A stretch of DNA of 64,000 nt from Kingdonia uniflora (Eukaryota > Streptophyta > Magnoliopsida > Ranunculales > Circaeasteraceae), in the NCBI GenBank assembly GCA_014058105.1, contig JACGCM010002537.1:310001-374000 (forward strand), in the 5' to 3' direction. The position numbers and the translations under genes are program-made. Shown piece after piece: positions 59,601-64,000 of the stretch. Below the pieces are notes generated by a model. It worked only from the letters and a program-made list of their open reading frames with translations. It was not told the DNA's origin and searched no databases. Within the stretch, counting starts at the first letter, position 1, and every line of letters begins with the position of its first letter.

Positions 59601-62600
59601 ACTCGGTTAGTGCTCTATTATGTTGGCATAAGTTACATTTCTCTTTTAGGGATTTGGATGTGGAAGTTCGTTGCACTGTGGTTCTATAGGGGATCAAAAG
59701 GGAAAGAGTTACCTGAAGCCTCCTTAGTTTTCATGGTTATAAAGGTGAGGCTCTTCTCATGGTTTAAGATGCACTAGGGCTTTAATGGTACTTACTTTTA
59801 GGAACTAATGTTGATAAGAAGCTCTGATACAAGTGGTTATCTGATTTGGAGAGTGTGACTTCTATACAGTAACGGGAGACTGAGTTGAATCAGATCTTGA
59901 GTAGATTTCTGTTGATCCTTCTTTGCTGGTGAGTTTCTTTTGTTCCCTTCTGATGTCTGCCAGCTTCTTTTGTGTCGATCCCGGCCTACATCTCTTCTCA
60001 CGACCTGGCTATTTTCTATCATCTCTATAAAGCTCACTTGTAAAAAAAAAAGAAAAAAGGATTACAACTACATAATTTCGTTTCCAGTAATCCATTCCAT
60101 TGCCTTAACTTCTTTGAATTGATTATTCATCTCTCTGTCCCCTATATTTTATTTAAGAAAGACGTCATTCGGATAACTAATTCATTTTGACTTGATCAAG
60201 AGTCTTTAAGTCATCTTAACTAGGTTTTCCAAAAGAGTTTAGAAATAAGCTTTTACGTTTAAACACCCATCTTAGTTCTATCCGTAATTATTTGAGTTCA
60301 GACTTGCTAAAAGGAGACATAAGACGGTCATTCTCTGTCACCAAGATATCAGGTCTTTGTTACTGTTTATCATCTGTTTTCTCGCCTCTAGTATTGTAAA
60401 TGTCCCCTCTCATCCTTAATAGAAGCAGCATTGATTGAGGAGATATGAGCACTCAGGGGATTGGCATGTGAGATATTGTTCCACTCTCAAGAGGGAAATC
60501 ATTAGGTTGAATGGATGTATAATTAAACATAATGTCGATAAACTATTGACAGGTTCAGAGCTCGCCTGGTAGCCAGACCCTTCATACAGACTTGCTTACA
60601 GAATGATCATTCAAAGAACTTTGTACTGCTTGCATAGCTTAACATGAATGGGGCCCTTCTGTCTTTTGCGGCAAACATTTTACAGCCTTAATAATGCAAA
60701 CTTAATGATTGGTTATATCATGAAGATCTATCAGAGGATGATTATACAACGTTTTCACCCGGTTGAAGCTTGCAGGCAGGGATAACAGAGTGTAGAGTGG
60801 GAAAAACCTCACATGATCTGAAACAACCTCTACGAGCTTGGCTCGAGTAGTTCAGTGTGCAAACAGACTATTTAAGGTATATCAATTGAGAAATGGAGTC
60901 AGACATGTAATCTGGAGGTCATACCAGCAAATACTGTCATTGATCATAATCATTAGTTAAAGTGGGAATTCACATATCAAAGATGTTTCAACTACTGATT
61001 GAAAGAAGCTTGCAGGCAGGGATACCAAGTTGTAGAGTGGAAAAAATCCTCTTTTGAGCTGAAACAACCTCCAAGAGCTTGGTTCGAGGGGTTCGGTGTG
61101 CAAACAGACTAGTAGAGTTCAGGTATATCAATTGATAACTGGAATCAGGCATGCAATCTTGATCTCAGAGCATCAAATACTGCCGTTGATCAGAATCATT
61201 GGTTAAAGTGGGGATTCACATACTGATTCAAAGCTGTTTGAACTACTGGTTCCCAGGTTAATCTACATATCTCATTCGCTCAAGATATTGCATGTATACT
61301 CAGTGATTTCTTCGATCAATTATCTTCTCAAAAAAATAAAAAATAAAAAGATTATTAACTCACCATTCCACATCTTGAGGTCAAAAATAGTTGCCTTGAC
61401 ATCTCAAGAGCTCCTTAAGTCAAGGACTACTACTCCACGGACATGGACATATTCAAGTTAAGACGCATTATTTGTAACATTCGGCTAGTTTAGTTAGTAT
61501 ATACTCTCCACGTGTTTTTCTGGTACTCCCATTCTTGGTGGAACAAGAAACAAATAGCCAGATTGAATGCAATTACAAGTACCAAGCTATGGGATAGGGG
61601 TGTGAGAATCGTTTTTCTGTTTTCTTATGATAAATGAAGATACTCCCATTAACCGAAAAGGCGCCTTAGCATGTTACAGATTTATCAACTAACGGCGTGC
61701 TTGATAAGTTTGTTTTCAAATTTCTGTTGGTTAAAAGTGAGAATGATAGGTATCTTCAAACAAAAGTGAGGGGAATACTGTCATTGCCTCTGTAATTAGT
61801 CAGGGGCATCTGAGTGTTTTTTCATTTTTATTTTTATGTATGCAGGGTCTTATTGTTAGTTGATAGTCGATCACGTCGCATATGTATAAGGTAATAGTAA
61901 GCAGGTTTGCCTTTAAAATCTTTTGTTTAAAGCGAGATTGTATAGATATCTTCACACAAAAGTATGTGACATGTAATATTACATGAAAAATTGCGACATG
62001 CAACTGTGTAACGTCGCTTCTTAGCATTCCTCTCTTTTTCTATAAAATTTAAAGGTATTGTAGCCGATATATTGTGATAGATGCATTGCAATTTTATAGA
62101 ACCCATATATATCGAGGATATATCAAAGTCTGGGATGAACTGTATATTACTTGAGTTCGATATTTTTGTCATTTCCCTAGTTAAGCTCCATGTTAAGTGT
62201 ATATTAATAAAATGTTTGTGGAAGCAGGACTTGATGCATTCCAGGCAGAGAAGGTGGTGGAGACACTCCGGCAACTTGCACAGGATGGACATACTGTAAT
62301 TTGCTCCATACATCAGCCTAGAGGTTCAGTATATGTAAAATTTGACGACATCTTGTTACTAGCACAAGGTACATTAATTTATGCTGGACCTGGGCACGAG
62401 GAACCATTAGCACATTTTGCAAAATTAGGGTATGTCACCAAAAATCTTTCCTCTCATATTGATTAGTATCATGGTTCAATATGTATTATATCTGTAATAT
62501 TGAAAGTTCGGTTGACCACACCAATATACCGGCTGATATATAACTAAAAGAAAATATCTCATAATGGTGAAAATTATACAATATACGATTCATATATTAC

Positions 62601-63714
62601 ATATAACAGGCATCGCAGAAATTCCTCACGCTTCATCACACACAAACTGTACATTGTAATTTAGATTCTAAAAGCAAGAAATAACGTTGATAAATACTTT
62701 GTGAATTGAAAGGCCTGCTCATACTAATCAAGGATCAAAATGTCAAATTCTACTGATGCATATGCGGGTTAACCCAAATTTTGATACGTCGAATAGATAA
62801 AGAGTATTCCATTATAATTGATATATCCAAATATTGTCATGTGTTATTTCACTAAATCAACGGTATATTCAAAACATCGTGATGGCCATTATTATGCAAT
62901 AATGTAGCATGATTTATCCAAATATAACTGCCAATAAATATGTAAAGTCCATGTATATTTGGATTGGTTTTAATATATATATATAGTGCCCAAAATTTAT
63001 TGACCGCTATACATGACGTATTGTGTTTCATTATTGCATAATAACGGCCATCACAGTATTTTGAGACAAGCATTAATTTAGTGAAATAGCACATATAGGA
63101 CAATATTCTGATTTATCTAGCATATTGGAGATACTCTTATATATTCCATGTATGAAAATTTGGGACGATCCATCTATGTATCGGTAGAATTTGGTATTTT
63201 GATTCTTGATTAGTAAAAGATCAAGCCATTCTGTTCACGAAGTATTTATCTATGTTATTTCTTGGTTTTAGCATCTAATGATTAATGTAAGGTAGGGCTA
63301 GTGCTTGGAAAGCTAAGATCACCTGGGATCAATTCATTCGTGCTTGGGGTAATATTGTGGTGAATATGTGTAGCCATAATTCAATCTTGCTGCTGTCAAG
63401 TTCAGAGAAGACTGACCATTTAATACTAACCAAACAGATACAATTGCCCTGATCATGTGAATCCTGCCGAATATCTCGCCGATCTCATATCTATTGACTA
63501 TAGCTCCGCCGAAAGTGTTTACTCTTCGCAAAAGAGGGTTGATGGCCTTGTTGAGGCATTTGAGCAGAACTCGTCAATTATTATTTATGCAACTCCACTT
63601 ACTAGAATTGAAGGTTTCAATGCATCAACTAAGTCTACGAGGAACTCCATTGTAAAGAGAAAAAGTGGTTGGTGGAAGCAGTTCTGGTTACTCCTTAAAA
63701 GGGCATGGATGCAG
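56680..63714 (+). CDS. ABCG7: ABCG7-like half-size ABC transporter, 5' part
   Basis: Exons 56680-56931, 57044-57234, 57595-57745, 57822-57954, 62228-62429 and 63438-63714 join in phase (402 codons) with GT..AG introns. The gene continues past the window. Residues about 21-36 form a hydrophobic N-terminal segment. The nucleotide-binding domain follows with Walker A GPSGSGKT (106-113), [18 protein letters not shown], signature ISGGEKKR (214-221), Walker B VIFADE (234-239) and H-loop His 271 in SIHQPRG. Then [16 protein letters not shown] and [16 protein letters not shown] lead to the membrane domain. Layout and wording match plant ABCG7 (WBC7) more closely than other ABCGs. The substrate is not known to me. 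Intron 4 splits the Walker B/D-loop and is 4.3 kb. No breaks in the visible part. Confidence 0.92.
59040..59290. repeat. TTCGAA palindrome array, second locus
   Basis: About eight occurrences of GTCGTTCGAACGAC or variants, in about 70-bp tandem units that also contain TATTTTTGCC(C/T)AAAAATAG and TTGG(C/T)CTTCTGGGATCTCCA. Related to 3087-3310. Confidence 0.8.
60768..61256. repeat. Tandem duplication of about 240 bp
   Basis: 60768-61007 and 61008-61256 both start GCTTGCAGGCAGGGATA and share GTGTGCAAACAGACTA and CATACT/CATATC-type ends. Several substitutions and small indels separate them. Confidence 0.88.
62830..63105. mobile_element. Hairpin MITE in ABCG7-like intron 5
   Basis: Two arms of about 110 bp are inverted copies; both contain ATTTCACTAAAT and GATGGCC(A/G)TTATTATGCA. 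Outer ends are AATATTGTC / GACAATATT. The loop includes a (TA)n stretch. I found no clear target duplication, so the superfamily is open (Stowaway or similar). Confidence 0.7.
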
Positions 63715-64000
63715 GTTCTTCTCTTTCCTACTATTGCAATCATTTTCTCTTAGGGTGAGTGACTCAATTTTCTCGTGGCTATTGTTTCATTATCCAATTG
63801 ATTGGGGCCAAGACTACTCTTTGATTTGAATAAATTTGGGACTAAAGTCCCTTATATTTGGATACATACTAATACTTAGTGTACTGTCTACATATGATCA
63901 TACATCAAATCACACTCTATTATGCTCAATCTCATAGAATAAACCCAATGTCATTGGCCAAATAACTCCTCCACATTCAGTGCTTGTTATCTATAGAAAA
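63715..64000 (+). other. ABCG7-like intron 6, cut by the window edge
   Basis: Begins with a GTTCTT donor after the WMQ codons. The next exon (ASRDG.. in the family) lies outside the window. Confidence 0.7.

Larger units (their letters stand above)
57955..62227 (+). other. ABCG7-like intron 4, 4.3 kb
   Basis: Holds the second TTCGAA palindrome array (about 59040-59290), a tandem duplication (60768-61256) and otherwise unrecognised AT-rich sequence. No embedded gene was recognised. Confidence 0.8.

Noticed and set aside
63285..63420. LINE fragment before ABCG7 exon 6 (reads [13 protein letters not shown])
   Set aside because: Similarity to LINE proteins is too short to claim.

Overview
The window is nuclear DNA of a flowering plant, most likely a eudicot. 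The evidence is GT..AG split genes with plant-specific products (ABCG-type half transporter, CYP97C, chalcone synthase, auxin response factor, PPR protein), an AT-rich background, and nested transposons of plant type. There is no bacterial operon, no CRISPR array, and I found no tRNA or rRNA gene.

Only two genes look intact. The first is an ELL-associated factor (EAF) gene on the minus strand (54999 down to 46639; four exons joining in frame to about 319 residues). The second is a divergently transcribed ABCG7-like half-transporter gene on the plus strand (from 56680 and running off the right edge; six exons visible, 402 codons in phase). Both have introns swollen by repeats (6.9 kb in EAF, 4.3 kb in ABCG7).

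Most of the rest is mobile DNA and broken genes. From left to right: 1356-3697 is a repeat element holding a Mutator-like MITE and a TTCGAA palindrome cluster. 4095-4869 is the intact copy of a dispersed repeat called R1 here. 6007-8081 is a CYP97C (carotenoid hydroxylase) pseudogene. 10139-11000 is a SWIB-domain pseudogene. 13561-14756 is a small-membrane-protein pseudogene split by a Harbinger-type MITE. 14757-19976 holds fragments of four unrelated genes (ARF, RNA polymerase II subunit 2, chalcone synthase, adenylosuccinate lyase), all on the minus strand. 20299-27029 is a complete but decayed PIF/Harbinger transposon with TAA target duplication. It carries a nuclease gene, a Myb/SANT-like gene and, unusually, a third gene for a plant mobile domain (PMD) protein. 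27222-39655 is a second R1 copy split by two transposons with perfect target duplications: a minus-strand Ty1/copia element (27643-33291, ACTGA) and a hAT element (33388-39362, GTTTTAAG). 40160-41470 is a CRP1-like PPR pseudogene. 44787-46110 holds two more copies of the small-membrane-protein module with a third R1 copy between them.

The most interesting items are the PMD gene inside the Harbinger element, the hAT element with an extra GRF zinc-finger/membrane ORF, the four-gene fragment cluster, the two CGTTCGAACG palindrome arrays about 56 kb apart, and the long inverted repeat inside the EAF intron. Family names rest on remembered motifs, not on a database search.
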